Below, one piece after another: positions 1-12,661 of a DNA stretch of 64,000 nt. How positions within the stretch are numbered: position 1 is the first letter of the stretch; each line of letters opens with the position of its first letter. Below the pieces are notes generated by a model. The model saw only the letters and a list, made by a program, of their open reading frames with translations. It was not told the origin of the DNA and searched no databases. Made by a program: the position numbers and the translations under genes. This DNA comes from Diphasiastrum complanatum. Lineage: Eukaryota > Streptophyta > Lycopodiopsida > Lycopodiales > Lycopodiaceae. The stretch is taken from positions 14,572,393 to 14,636,392 of the forward strand of contig CM055106.1 of NCBI GenBank assembly GCA_029204225.1, read 5' to 3'.

Positions 1-452
1 ATTTCAAGAAGAATATCAAGAGACATAGTTGAGCTCATATGGCTCACATTTCAAGGGAAAGTTGAGCACATTTCAAGTGATATACATCTCATGCTTACTT
101 CTCTTATGTCATTTGGTGAATCAATTTGCTTTAGTGAGACTTTTGCAACTCAAAGTTGGTTGTGATCCTTATGAGTCAAGAAGGACTTGCAGCTATTTTT
201 AAGGAGGAGGAGCTTTTGGATCGACCATATGTTTCAAGGATGGAACAAATCAATGGAAAAAGTGATCAAGTGGTACAAAGCTCTCAAGTTCATCAAAGAA
301 GTCAACATCAAAGAGGCACTATCATGGATATGGTGATTTTGGATCTTCATCAAACTCATTGGCTGATCTTCACACCTATGAACCTACAATGATCAGCCTT
401 AAGTGTTGTAACTAGATGTACCATAGATGTATCAAGTTAGTTTTGAGAGGAG
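1..452. other. Unassigned sequence left of an LTR
   Basis: No recognisable coding domain. A 78-codon open frame at 156-392 resembles nothing I know. A purine-rich run (GAGAGGAG) just before 453 could be a polypurine tract, in which case this is the 3' end of an LTR element whose body lies outside the window. Confidence 0.3.
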
Positions 453-1238
453 TGTTAAAATTGGCAAAAGCTAACTTGATCAAATCTTGTAAATACCATA
501 ATGACTTGTACCTATCATCATTAGACATGTGTTGTTCCCACATGTGAAATCTATGCCTAAGTCATTTAGATAGATCATATAGGTTGTACATATCATTTAA
601 TTTGGAAACTAGTGGCTAAATTGGCCAAAAACTAGTTTAGTAGTATTATGACACTTGGCACCATTCTAGTGGTAGAAAATGCTATATCACATGGGTAGGA
701 GTGGTCTCCCACGTCTGAAATATTATGTTAAAATTTCAGATCCATTGTATATAGTTTTCATACAAGTCAAATGTCAAATCTCCTAGATTGTAGGACCTAT
801 CTCCTAATTTGTAGGAGTCTAGAAGGTCAACACTAGCCACCAATGATGATGTGTCAAATTAATAGAATCTTAGCCAAAGTGGCACTATGACCTGTCTCAC
901 ATGTGCTGGAAGTGGCTTAGAGAGAGAGTAGGATGATTTTTGTATTTAATCCATGATGGATCCACTTTGAGAAATCAATGAAACAAGATCTTGGTTTTGG
1001 AGGCTATCTTGAGTATTCTCATATTTGTGTTGTGATTATATGGTTCTATTGCTTTCTAACACTTGTGTACTTCACTCTCTGCTGTAAGTCCGTATAGGTA
1101 CTGTTCTTCACATGTGTGAAGGCAGTAGGTCTCAAGTTTTATCATTTGCTTGTTCTTGTAGATTTTTAATGGGAAATTGATCTAATTCTAGATCTAATCA
1201 TTGGTTGATTAGTAGATCAAGTAATCTAGCTTCCAACA
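453..1238 (+). repeat. Putative LTR, solo or 3' LTR of a truncated element
   Basis: A 786-bp AT-rich block that starts TGTTAAAA and ends TTCCAACA, giving the TG...CA ends of an LTR with a short terminal inverted repeat (TGTT/AACA). A purine run lies immediately upstream. No tRNA primer site follows its right end, so it is not a 5' LTR. No second copy is in the window, so the boundaries are inferred from the ends only. Confidence 0.4.
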
Positions 1239-1299
1239 CCTCTTGAGATTTTGATCTAGATCCATTCTTGGTCTTTATTTCTCTGAAATTTCACAATGT

Positions 1300-1850
1300 C
1301 GAGTTCAGGCCTACCTCACTAGAAAGCTCTACAAAGAGCATTGAGATACCTAAAAGCCAAGAAGTGCTATGCTTTGTGATACGATGGAAATATAGAAGAT
1401 GCACTTATTCTAAAAGCCTATTCCAACTCTGATTGGGTTGGAGACATAGATACCAAAAAATCCACCTCTAGCTACCTATGTTTTTTTGTAGGAGGACCCA
1501 TTTCATGGAACAATCAAAAGCAAATATGCATTTTCTTGTCCTCCATCAAGTCTAAATATGTGACTTTCCACCTCTATAGTGGAGATTATTTGGATAAGAA
1601 GATTACTCCAAGATATGAAATTTCAATAGATCAGACCAACTATACTCCATTGCGATAATCAGTGTTGCATAGCTCTCTCTCTGAATCCACGAACTCACTC
1701 TAGAACTAAGCATATTGAAGTTCAATTTCATTTTCTTAAAGAGAAAGTTTAGAGTAAGGACATCGAATAAAGTTATTGTCATATTGACAATATGTTGGCT
1801 GATATTCTGACATGCTATTGTTAAATTTCCATTCAAGTGCCTAACAATAA
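1300..1850 (+). pseudogene. Ty1/copia RNase H remnant
   Basis: In pieces of different frames this reads as the C-terminal part of a copia polyprotein: an ALRYLK motif (end of RT), then SNSDWVGDIDTKKSTSSY, the hallmark copia RNase H start, then GGPISWNNQKQ. Later a second frame gives TKHIEVQFHFLKEK and NMLADILT, the conserved end of copia RNase H. Stops and at least one frameshift make it non-functional. A purine-rich sequence at about 1851-1862 directly precedes TGTTGGAG at 1863, as expected for a polypurine tract followed by a 3' LTR. Everything upstream of RNase H is missing. Confidence 0.8.
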
Positions 1851-1862
1851 GCTTAAGGGGAG

Positions 1863-2240
1863 TGTTGGAGTTTAATCTTACTCCTACTCACCTAAACTCA
1901 TCTTATGAGTACTCCCGTACAATGTAAATATCCACTATCGATAGCAGTATGTAGAAAAGAGCTATTATTTGAGACAATATGTAGTTTTATACACACATTC
2001 AAACAATTTGTAGAAATACATGGTTATTCGAAGTAGAGCCAAGGGTGACTCAACACTCGACAATATTTGAGTTTTTAGTCTCACTATTGACTCAACAAGT
2101 CAACTAATTGACTCGACTCGACTTGACTCGACACTTTCGATTGTCGAATGGTACTACTCGAAATGGAGCTCTTCCTATGCTAATTCCAATATAGACCATG
2201 TCACCATTTGAACATGCGATTATGCAATAACTACCCAGTT

Positions 2241-2244
<4 letters not shown>
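1863..2244 (+). repeat. Possible degraded 3' LTR after the copia remnant
   Basis: The sequence begins TGTTGGAGTTTAATC right after the polypurine-like run that ends the copia RNase H remnant. The right boundary is not visible, and the second half contains a GACTC-rich stretch (about 2090-2140). The call rests on position and the TG start only. Confidence 0.3.

Positions 2245-2292
<48 letters not shown>
2245..2292. repeat. (TA)n microsatellite
   Basis: About 48 bp of uninterrupted TA dinucleotides immediately left of the 5' LTR of the copia element at 2297. The element may have inserted at the edge of this tract. Confidence 0.95.
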
Positions 2293-2293
<1 letters not shown>

Positions 2294-2296
2294 CAG

Positions 2297-2566
2297 TTAG
2301 AATTAAAGTAGAATCACTGTGCTAATGTATTGTGGGTCGTATCAATTGATAAGGATCAGTTGGCCTTGCCACGAGGCAAGTCGACGGGACATGCGTCCCG
2401 CCAACGGCAAGCTGGGTCATGCATGGGTTGCCTGAGTGAACAACTATATGTACAATGTAATTTCATTTTGAGAAATATAGTTGCTATGTGAGCTTGCTAT
2501 GGAGAATGCTTTCTGTCTGTGTTATTGTGTAGTATGATCTGTGTTCCTGTGCAAAGCAAATTCTAA
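2297..2566 (+). repeat. 5' LTR of copia element
   Basis: Starts TTAGAATT and ends AATTCTAA, a perfect 8-bp inverted repeat replacing the usual TG...CA ends. It matches 7128-7397 over its whole length. It contains two adjacent GC-rich hairpins (CTTGCC/GGCAAG and CGGGAC/GTCCCG) at about 2373-2402. The primer binding site follows at 2569-2580. Confidence 0.93.
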
Positions 2567-2568
2567 GT

Positions 2569-2580
2569 TGGTATCAGAGC
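2569..2580 (+). other. Primer binding site of copia element
   Basis: TGGTATCAGAGC, complementary to the 3' end of initiator methionine tRNA and the standard minus-strand primer site of plant copia elements. It lies 2 nt downstream of the 5' LTR end. Confidence 0.93.
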
Positions 2581-3968
<1,388 letters not shown>

Positions 3969-4790
3969 ATGGCAAACATGGGAGAGTCCATTTTGAGTGA
4001 AAGTAGCAAATTGGACGGGATTTCCAACTATGCAAAACATATTAATGGACAAAGAGTGTGTGGGAAGTCGTCACAGGTGATGAGAGAAGGCCGCCAAATG
4101 AAGCGGATATCAAAGTGTTTGACAAAAAGGTGAGGAAAGCTTTAACCTTCATTAACTTGTCAGTGAAGGATCACATCATTACCCACATTTGTGATGCTGT
4201 TACACCCAGACAGGCATGGGATGTGCTAAAGGAGCAGTTCGAGACGCCAAATCAGACAAGAATCATGTTTCTGAAGTCAAAACTGAATAGTGCTGCATGG
4301 AGTAAGGAGAGCACATTCAGACATACATGACCAGAATCAAGACAATGAGAGATGAAGTGCATTCTATTGGTGAGCGCATACGTGATGTGGAGCTGGTGCA
4401 CAATGCATTGTGTGGCATTGCAGAACCCTATCAGATGTTTGTGAGCGGAATAGCATCAAGAGAAAGATTTCCAACCTTTGACGAGCTCACAGGAATCTTG
4501 ATGTAGGAAGAGCAACGACGAGAAATGGTGAAAGCTAGACATCAGAATACTAACGATCAGGCACTTGCGACACGCCAAAAACAAGGCAAGGGCAAGGGCA
4601 AGAAGAAGTCTAAGCAATAATTTGCCAAGACTCAAGAGGATGAGGGATCTTCCAGTAAGACCAAGAAGAAAGGCAAGTGCTTCCATTGTGGTAAAAAGGG
4701 CCATTGGAAGAGTGAATGTCGTAAATTCCTGGTGGAACAAGGCAAGGGAAAACCAATGCAAGCAGGTAACCTTGTCGATGAGGTGAGATT
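3969..4790 (+). pseudogene. copia gag (UBN2-type) with CCHC zinc knuckle, broken
   Basis: The ATG at 3969 begins a short frame containing KLDGISNYAK, the conserved start of copia gag; the next frame gives VWEVVTGDE and then QAWDVLKEQFETPNQTRI. Further on, CFHCGKKGHWKSEC (4678-4719) is a CX2CX4HX4C nucleocapsid knuckle after a lysine-rich linker. The pieces lie in different frames, and there are stops where glutamine is expected (a TAG in ILM*EEQRREM and a TAA after KKSKQ). Gag would form the virus-like particle, but this copy cannot make an intact protein. Confidence 0.85.
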
Positions 4791-4817
4791 GAAGACTCTA
4801 GCATCTTCATATCTGCA

Positions 4818-6066
4818 TTGTCATCTAATCAAGATGATCAAGCGTGGTATATTGACTCGGGAGCCACAAGACACATGACAGGTAACAAGAATTGGTTTAG
4901 TAGCATGAAAGCATTGGATAATGGAACGTCTGTTTCACAAGCAAATGGTGAGGTGTGCAACATCAAGGGGATAGGCACCGTTTCAATCCAACTACCTGAT
5001 GACAAAAGCAGGATAATCAGGGAGGTACTTTACGTACCAGGTTTGAAGAAAAATCTACTTTCTGTTGGAGTCATTACTGATCAAAAGTTGAAAGTAAAAT
5101 TTGCCCATGATCGTTGCTTAGTGAAGGATCTGAACCAAAAGTTCAAAGTTATTGCGGATGGAGTAAGGGAGCCCAATACAAAATTGTACAGGTTGAATGC
5201 TACAATCAAGGGGCAACATGGACTCGTATCATCCATTCAATCGCAAACTGAGTTGTGGCATAAGAGGCTTGGTCACTTGAACTTAGGAAGCCTCAATTTG
5301 ATGAGGAAATTGGAGATGGTAACAGGATTGTCCACTATAGAATACCACTTGAAATAGATGTGCTAATCATGTATCTATGGGAAGCATCATCAAGAGAAGT
5401 TCAATAAAGGTGGTGTTGCAAGGGCAAAGAACATCCTGGATTTGATCCACACAAATTTATGCGGGCCTATGAGGACCATGTCCTTAGGTAAATCCTTCTA
5501 TTTCATGACCTTTATTGATGATATGTCATGTAATAAGTGGATTTACTTCTTGAAGAAGAAATCATATGCATTTGACAACTTCAAGAGCTTCGAAAATTAG
5601 ATAGGTAGGAAGATCAAAGTCCTAAGATTAGATAGTGGAGGTGAGTACAAGTCTAATGACTTCAATGATCTTTGTGATCAATGTGGGATTAAAAGACAAT
5701 TTATGCAAGCTCATACTCCTGCTCTCAATGGTGTAGCTGAGTGCAATAATTGTATGATTGTGGAAAGTGCCAGATCTATGCTAGCTGAGATGAAACTACC
5801 AAAAGATTTTTGGTCAGAAGCATGCAGTACGGCAGTCTATCTTCAAAATAGAAGTCCTACCATTGCCATACCAAAGATAACACCTGAGGAAGCATTCACA
5901 AAGAAGAAGCCAAAGGTGAACCACTTGCGAATCTTTGGATGTAAGGCCTTTGTACACGTTCCTAAGGAAGAGGGACGTAAACTTGATGTAAAAGTTATCA
6001 AGTGTATATTCCTAGAATATGATGATTGTGTGAAGGGCTATAGATGTTTTCATGAGAACACATTCT
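4818..6066 (+). pseudogene. copia protease and integrase, broken
   Basis: The frame from about 4818 holds an aspartic protease start (WYIDSGATRHMTG, catalytic Asp in DSG) and the GAG-pre-integrase motif ELWHKRLGHLNLGSL. Integrase follows in several frames: LIHTNLCGPMRTMSLG, where Asn replaces the first catalytic Asp of HTD, then FIDDMS, RLDSGGEYKS, and the glutamate of NGVAE (about 5740). The C-terminal half continues as ARSMLAEMKLPKDFWSEA and LRIFGCKAFVHVPKE. An in-frame TAG (about 5599) and frame changes disable it. Integrase sequence ends abruptly at about 6060, where an internal deletion joins it to late RT. Confidence 0.88.
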
Positions 6067-7074
6067 GATCCAAATCTATATGTCTATTTCTTTGATGGTA
6101 TGGTTGCTTTCAAAATGCTCTTTATGTTGATGACTTGATTATTATGGAAAATAATCAAGAGATGATGGACATGATCAAGAAAGACCTCATGGAACAATAC
6201 AAGATGGCAGATCTTAGCCTTATGCATTATTGCCTTGGAGTAGAGGTGTGGCAAAAAGGACACGAAGTGGGCTTAACACAGGTGAAGTATGTCAAAGAGT
6301 TGCTGCACAGGTTTAGGTTGCAGAATTGCAAACCAGTGAATACTCCTATTGAACCAGGTAAAAAGCTTTCTAAGCTTGATGAGTCACAATCATTTGATGC
6401 TACGCTGTATAGGCAGTTAGTAGTCTTGATTTACCTTACCACGACTAGGCCAGATATATGCTATGCTATGTTGTTGTCATTACAAGTCAGTTTATGGCAG
6501 CACCTACAAAAACGCATTGGAAGGCAGCTAAACGCATTTTGCGTTTTAAGGCACTTCAGATTATGGTTTGATTTATAGGAAGCATGATGGGTTACCTGAG
6601 TTGTGTGGCTATGTGGATGCGAATTGGGGAGGTGACTATGATGATCGTAGATCCACCACAGGGTATTTATTCCAGTTTTGTGGTAGTTGCTTTTCCTGGT
6701 CTAGTAAGAAGCAAAGTACAATTGCTCTTTCCACCACAGAAGCAGAGTATAAGGAAATGTGTAGTGCAGCACAGGAAGTTATATGGTTGCTCTTTCCACC
6801 ACAAGAAGTTGGCATGAAGCAGAAAAATCCCACGACATTACATAGCGACAGTCAGAGTGGCATTCAGCTAGCAAAGAGTCTAGTATTCCATGCAAGAACC
6901 AAACACATTGAGATTCAGTATCACTTTATACGTGAGAGGATGCTGAGTCGTGAAATTCATGTTGTTCATTGTAATACGGAAGAACAACTAGCTGATATTT
7001 TCACTAATCCACTTGTTGGAGAAAAGTTTGATAAGTTTAGATCAAAGCTTTCTGTACTTAAAGTTTGTTGACTT
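6066..7074 (+). pseudogene. copia RT C-terminal end and RNase H
   Basis: Starts close to the RT active site: ALYVDDLIIM with YVDD at 6123-6134. It continues with MADLSLMHYCLGVEV, LTQVKYVKELLHRF and TTRPDICYAM, then RNase H (GYVDANWGGDYDDRRSTTG, WSSKKQSTIALSTTEAEY, RTKHIEIQYHFIRE, EEQLADIFTNPL). The stop is at 7069-7071. Most of the fingers and palm of RT upstream of YVDD (several hundred residues in intact copia) is absent. A frameshift separates the RT part (to 6578) from RNase H (from 6568), and LLFPPQEV looks like a small duplication of a nearby segment. Confidence 0.88.
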
Positions 7075-7127
7075 TAAAGCTATGTATATGAATGTATAAA
7101 AAGTAGACTCTACTTTAAGGGAGAGAG

Positions 7128-7397
7128 TTAGAATTAAAGTAGAATCATTGTGCTACTATATTGTGGGTCCTATCAGTTGATAAGGATCAGTTGGCCTCGC
7201 CACGAGGCAAGTCGACGGGACACACGTCCCGCCAACGGCAATCTGGGTCATGCATGGGTTGCCTGAGTGAACAACTATATGTACAGTGTAATTTCATTTT
7301 GAGAAATACAGTTGTTATGTGAGCTTGCTATGGAGAGTGTTTTCTGTCTGTGTTACTGTGTAGTATGATCTGTGTTCCTGTGCAAAGCAAATTCTAA
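7128..7397 (+). repeat. 3' LTR of copia element
   Basis: 270 bp with TTAGAATT/AATTCTAA ends, matching the 5' LTR. The preceding purine run AAGGGAGAGA is the polypurine tract. One of the differences from the 5' LTR (T to C) changes the first hairpin but creates an alternative stem, CCTCG/CGAGG. Confidence 0.93.
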
Positions 7398-9972
7398 GTC
7401 AAACTACATTTGATAAATAGTTGAATGCAAGCTAAAAAACTTGAGAGAAGAGCGAAAGGCCAAGATCTCGAAATGGGAATGTGATATATAAGAACAAAGT
7501 GATTGCAAGGATCTGTATATGTGTATGTTCAAAGTTCCAATTGTGTAATATGAAATGAAAAGGTAATGCAATTTCAAATGAATTGAAAAACAAAAGTCAA
7601 AATCAATCCACCAAGCATGGACACGTCAATTTAAGCACATAGAACTCACCAAGCATAGACACGTCAATTTGAGTACATCTTGACAATAGGTTACCACTTT
7701 CACAACAAAGCTAAAGCTTACATCTAATAATGATAATATCAATTTTTTGTTGTTGTTGCATTGTGATAAGAAGCTTTCACCTTAACATAGGAAACAATTA
7801 GACTAGTTTTATTTAATATAATATTTTGCCATGGGAAATGAACAAAAATTCTCATAGTGTGATACATCACTCTTTCACTATGTTTATGTGTTCCATACAT
7901 GGTGTAGTGTCATCACCCACGTACACACTACTTGAATGCTACATTGGGACCACAATAAGTCCCCCCTCTCACTTACCATGTACAAGTGCTTGATTGGTGA
8001 GAAAGGGTAGAAGTACTAAAAGGAACATTTGTCCTTATAAATGTGGTACAAGTCATCACTCTAGGAGGACTAGTACCTAGCCATGCTTGTGACATGTTCA
8101 CATTAGGTTTTGTTTTGTCATATATTTAGGGGTGGACTAGTGGGGCCTTTGGAAGAAGTCTCTGAAGACTAAGACTAAGTGGAACCTTGAGGACCACGCT
8201 GGTGACTGGACAACCTTTTGAGCATGTGACCAATTTATGATGGTTTAGTACGCACTAGACCCCACATCCATTCATGCGATTAGTGATTGCAAATCTGCAT
8301 GTGGGGCATTTTCTTGATGAGAATATCTCCAAGAAACTATCCCCATGAAGCATATTCCTAGTGCTAGGTGCATTGATTTGCAAGAAGCCTCCCCATGTTT
8401 AGCCTCTGGAATTGCATCTTAAAACGTTTGGGAAATAGAGAAGTACTGACGCCCTTGGGAATGGTTTACCCTTGAACAATGAAGACCCAAGTGACTCATC
8501 GTGTATTGCAATTGACTTTTTATGCAACCTGAGATTTTCGTTTATTTGTGTTGTCAGTGGTCACATCCGATGTGTGGACAGTGGCAGCTAGGTGCTTGAA
8601 GATAAAAATTACAATGACCTTTTTGGGGCTGTCACTGTAGTCAGTCATCAATACGTATCAGATCACGCAAAATAGCACATAAGATCATTAGTGTGTCACT
8701 GTGTCTTTGCGTGTGGGCACACTACTTTGCATGAAGCTAAAGTGATACATATAAATTATAATTGATATCGTGACTTTTTAATTTGTAGAACTCTTAAAGT
8801 AATGAAGTAAGGAGATGGCTGGATTCAGTTACTGAACCAACTTGATGTTGCTAATTTCTCAGTATGGAAGGAGTAAGCGGATTTGTGCAATACGAGCAGG
8901 TTTTGTGAGAGGGACAGTGATTTGAAGTGAAAACCTTGCGTGGGCGACTTTGGTTCGATCCAATTGTGCCCTTCCAATGGAGCACATAGAGCCTGGTCCC
9001 ACCTAGCAAGCCACGAATTCGAATTAATCAAAGCTGGAGCAACAGCCATAAAAAACAACGGCTGGGCTACTAAATAAACTCACTCTCTAACAATATATCA
9101 GTAACTAACAACAATGGAGATGAGGTTTGAGACTGTCTCTACTTCAGTACTTCCATGTATGAGTGGATTATAACTGGAATTGTAACTGATGCAAGAAAGC
9201 GGAGAGCCAAAACCGATCATCAATCGCAAAGGGCTTTCCCGCTCACCGGGTGCGTCAAACAGACAATATTCAATCAAATAATGCTCTCCAATATCAGTGA
9301 AAGAGAACAGAAAGAAAGTCCTCAAATTTTCCTTCTGTACATCTTCCATGCAAAACAAGAGTTTTTCCTTTGAAGTGCAGACCTTACATTAAGATGAATA
9401 AAGCCATGAACATGAACAAAAGTTCACCAACAAGCAACTGCCTGATAATTTTAGTGCGAATGTTTGCTATTCATATCCACCTAAAAATACAGAAGTCAGG
9501 CGTTAAGTGCCCAGACCAGATTTATCAGCTGTGCTATAGAGGCCGGAGGATTAAACACGTATCCTTAAGCTTGTTTGAATTAATCCATCAGTACTGCAGT
9601 CGGATTAACGCCTTGCTGACAGAACAGCTTCTTACTATCAGAATGTCGACTAAAAACGACTTCAGAGCTAATTGCAGATACATCTACGAGAGCAACTGCT
9701 TGCCAGGTATATATGGATGTTAACTGAAGGTGATATTCTGGGGCCCTGTAGACATATAATATCAGGGACGCAAGTCTTGATTACTGTATCAGTGTAATCC
9801 ATCCATATTTACAATAATGTATCAGTACTGAATCGTGTACCGAAGAGTGTACCCTTCCACATTTACCATAACTCCTGAGCTGCTATTTTTATGCAGATCA
9901 GTGTTCGAGAACAAAGCAGCTGTATTTACAACACATGCATTATTTCATTCTGTAAAGGAGACAAGTTTCTGC
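7398..9972. other. Intergenic, no gene recognised
   Basis: No conserved domain seen on either strand. The only structure noted is a short imperfect tandem repeat at 7609-7678. Part of 9400-9970 probably includes the 3' UTR of the MYB gene; the small open frame at 9370-9723 is most likely its antisense shadow. Confidence 0.5.
7609..7678. repeat. Two-copy tandem repeat, 38-bp period
   Basis: The unit beginning CACCAAGCATGGACACGTCA occurs at 7609-7640 and again, with about three differences, at 7647-7678. Confidence 0.85.
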
Positions 9973-11428
9973 TCATCCCAGCACCGGTGATCCTACTAGT
10001 TTAAGCACATTGCACCAGTAATCCTTGCTTTGCATGGAAAGTGTTTGATCGGAAAATGAGGAAAGATCATCTGAGGCTGCTGTGCAAGTGCTCTCCCCGT
10101 GTTGCTGCAAGCTTGTCAGATCAAGCAGCAGTTCCGCTGGCAACGGCACGACGCTGCTATAGCAACTGGTATTAGGAAAACTGATAGAGCCGTTTGTGTC
10201 TTGAGATAGAAGCTCATGAGTCTCGTCCATAGCAGTCGGAGGCGAGCTTGTAGACAATGTGTCTTCTCTCGTTAAGTTGTCTTTAAGCCAGAAGAGGTTG
10301 GCACCGCTGATATTTGCGTCAGAGAAAGCTGGTGAAATATAGGAAGCATGAGATTCAGTTGCAGCTAAGCATTTTTCACGCAATTTGTCCGTTGGACAAT
10401 GAATGATGTTCGATGATCTCACCTTGTTGCTCTGAAGCAGCTTCTCACTTTGTTGAAGCAGCGACTCGCACTGGATCGAATTGTCTGTGCTACTTCCCAT
10501 TATTTTGGGTTGATCATCCATTGAATCCAACGAGCAGGAAGATGGAGATGGATTGTGCTCCAATTTGGGAACGCATTTCAAACCCAGATTCGTGCTGAAA
10601 CTCTCAGATACAAGTGCTGTATGAGAGACGTCCAAGGGTAAAGAAACCATGCCGTTGCTTAGAGGAAAGCTTAAATCCGGCGAACAAAACCGACCTTGAT
10701 GGCAGACGTTAAATGATTGGATTGGAAGAGATTGTTCACAGTCACGCAAAATTTTTCTGAAGTCGGTGTTGCACGACTGTTCCATATAAGCAGCAGTGCT
10801 AAATTCTTTCCTGATACCCTCACATACGTCAGCTCCCTTCCATGCTCTTACATCTTTGGGATCTTTGGGCTGGATGCCGTTCTCAGTAGGTTGGCTGCAG
10901 CTTGAGAACCTGAGGTACTCTCTAGCAAGCCTAGCTTCCGCCTCTAACCTCGCATTTTCCCATTGCACCATGTGGCTCAGCGTCGAGGAAAGAAGAGGCT
11001 TGGCATCAAAGGATTCGAACAAATCTGACTTAGGCTTGTGAGTGACAGGATCGATGCCCATCTGAAGCAATCTCTTCTTCAAATGAGTATTCCAGTAATT
11101 TTTTATCTCATTGTCTGTTCGGCCAGGTAAGTGCGTAGATATGGCTGACCATCTGCGACAATACAGCTGAGAAGCCATGGTCAGATATTGTGCCAACTAG
11201 AAGCAATCGGCCGGAACGATAGAAATTAGAGCCTGTAAAGAAGATGTCAGCTGGATTTAACATTCCTCACCTGTTTCCAAGGATGGCGTGTAGCTGGATG
11301 ATCAACTGCTCTTCTTCCAGTGAGAATCGCCCACGCTTGATATCAGGTCGGAGGTAGTTAGTCCATCTCAATCGACAGCTCTTTCCACATCTAAGAAGCC
11401 CTGCAAATTTTCACACTCATGTCAATGA

Positions 11429-11526
<98 letters not shown>

Positions 11527-11692
11527 GAAGAGCTAAGCCCCCGGCTTGCTGACATATACCTGCGTTTTTGGGTAGAGCACGCCAACTTCCATGACCATGT
11601 CGTTGAATGTAAGCGATCAGTTTTTGATCTTCCTCCGGAGTCCATGGCCCTTTCTTTAGACCCAATTTGTCACAACAAGGTGCACGACCCAT
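9973..11692 (-). CDS. R2R3-MYB transcription factor, MIXTA-like (subgroup 9)
   Basis: DNA-binding transcription factor, expected in the nucleus. Three exons on the minus strand: 11692-11560, 11400-11271 and 11152-9973, with GT...AG introns at 11559-11401 and 11270-11153. The join is in frame and gives a 480-residue protein. Exon 1 starts MGRAPCCDK, the standard R2R3-MYB start; exons of 133 and 130 bp match the common plant MYB pattern. R2 has Trp 17, 37 and 57; R3 has Phe70 in place of the first Trp, then Trp 89 and 108. After R3 come [10 protein letters not shown] and [16 protein letters not shown], the motif I associate with subgroup 9 (MIXTA, MYB16/MYB106). That family controls epidermal cell shape and cuticle in angiosperms and cuticle in bryophytes. 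The C-terminus is Ser-rich and ends near [10 protein letters not shown]. No bHLH-interaction motif is seen in R3. Intron 1 is mostly a GA microsatellite. The frame stays open upstream to an ATG at 11944, but that ATG sits at the predicted transcription start, so 11692 is preferred. Confidence 0.95.
11431..11522. repeat. (CT)n microsatellite filling MYB intron 1
   Basis: About 92 bp of CT (GA in the transcript) with one G interruption near 11482. It makes up more than half of the 159-bp first intron of the MYB gene. Confidence 0.97.
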
Positions 11693-11967
11693 ACTTCGTA
11701 GCTCTGCTTGAATTATCCAAGCTTTCCCAGATGACAAGCGCTTGCTGGATGCAGCACGGACCACAAAACGCAGCCTAAAACCAAGCGGGAATTCACAAAC
11801 ACTTACAACGCAAAAGCAATTTTCCAACGTCTCAAAGAGCAATTCATGAAGATCACCAGAGCAAACTCTGGCGTTTGATCTTTGATCTCGTAAAGTCGGT
11901 TCTTCCCACAGAGAACGACAGGATACCAAATGTTGCAAGCCCACGAATGTACTAACTGCAATCCTCG

Positions 11968-11976
11968 CCTTATATT
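11968..11976 (-). promoter_or_regulatory. Probable TATA box of the MYB gene
   Basis: On the minus strand the sequence reads AATATAAGG, a good TATA element about 280 bp upstream of the MYB start codon. Transcription would begin near 11940, giving a 5' UTR of roughly 250 nt. This is a sequence match plus spacing; there is no transcript evidence. Confidence 0.5.
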
Positions 11977-12514
11977 AGCTGCCAGATAAAGCTCCAAAAG
12001 GGTGATAACATTAAGTATCGGTTTCTGGCAAACGAGATGGAGCAGGTATGAGTAGCAGGTGTCTGTGGGGGCATCACATGTGAGAGAAGCATTTCCAGAC
12101 TCCAGAGCAGGAAGGAGGCCAGAAATGAGGAAACTGAGAGAACTCATGACACATATAGAGCTTGAGACAGAGCATTGGAGACTCTCCTCAGTGGAGGAAA
12201 GAGAGAGAAAAGACTGCAGTCAACTCTGACAGGGTTTTAGGTTGTTGTGCATCGTCGACCATCTGACTGATTCACGTGTTGATGCAACTATGATATTTCC
12301 ACGTAGTGGCAAGGTGGAAATAATAATAATCTGAGAACGTGAATCTACAACCTTTGTTCTCTTGGAATGATGAAGTAAAATCTTCTATGCCAAAAGGTTC
12401 TCTTATTTGCCACTTACAGTCATGGATGGCTGTACAATCTAAATATCACATCTCTTTTAAACCCTTTACTTTTTATTGCCTTTTCTACTTCCTTTCTAAT
12501 GCCTTCCCCACCAC
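11977..12514. other. MYB upstream region
   Basis: The proximal promoter region of the MYB gene would lie here. No coding sequence is recognised, and I could not identify specific operator-type elements with confidence. Confidence 0.4.
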
Positions 12515-12661
12515 AAGGCCCTTACATTACTAGCTTCCCCTCACCCTTAAATCCTTCTCTCTTTGTTTGTTTTAGAGAGCTTTATTTAAGGCCCTTACAT
12601 TACTAGCTTCCCCTCCATCCTTAAATCCTTCTCTCTTTGTTTGTTTTAGAGAGCTTTATTT
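12515..12661. repeat. Near-perfect 73-bp tandem duplication
   Basis: The unit starting AAGGCCCTTACATTACTAGC is present at 12515-12587 and again at 12588-12661. The copies are almost identical, differing mainly by a one-base insertion (CTCACCC against CTCCATCC). This indicates a recent local duplication about 0.8 kb upstream of the MYB start codon. Confidence 0.95.

Noticed and set aside
9370-9723. 117-codon plus-strand ORF downstream of the MYB gene
   Set aside because: No domain and odd composition; it lies opposite the likely MYB 3' UTR and is probably chance.
11693-11944. 84-residue N-terminal extension of the MYB protein from an upstream in-frame ATG at 11944
   Set aside because: MYB proteins of this group start MGR(A/S)PCC, and the upstream ATG lies at or before the transcription start predicted from the TATA box.
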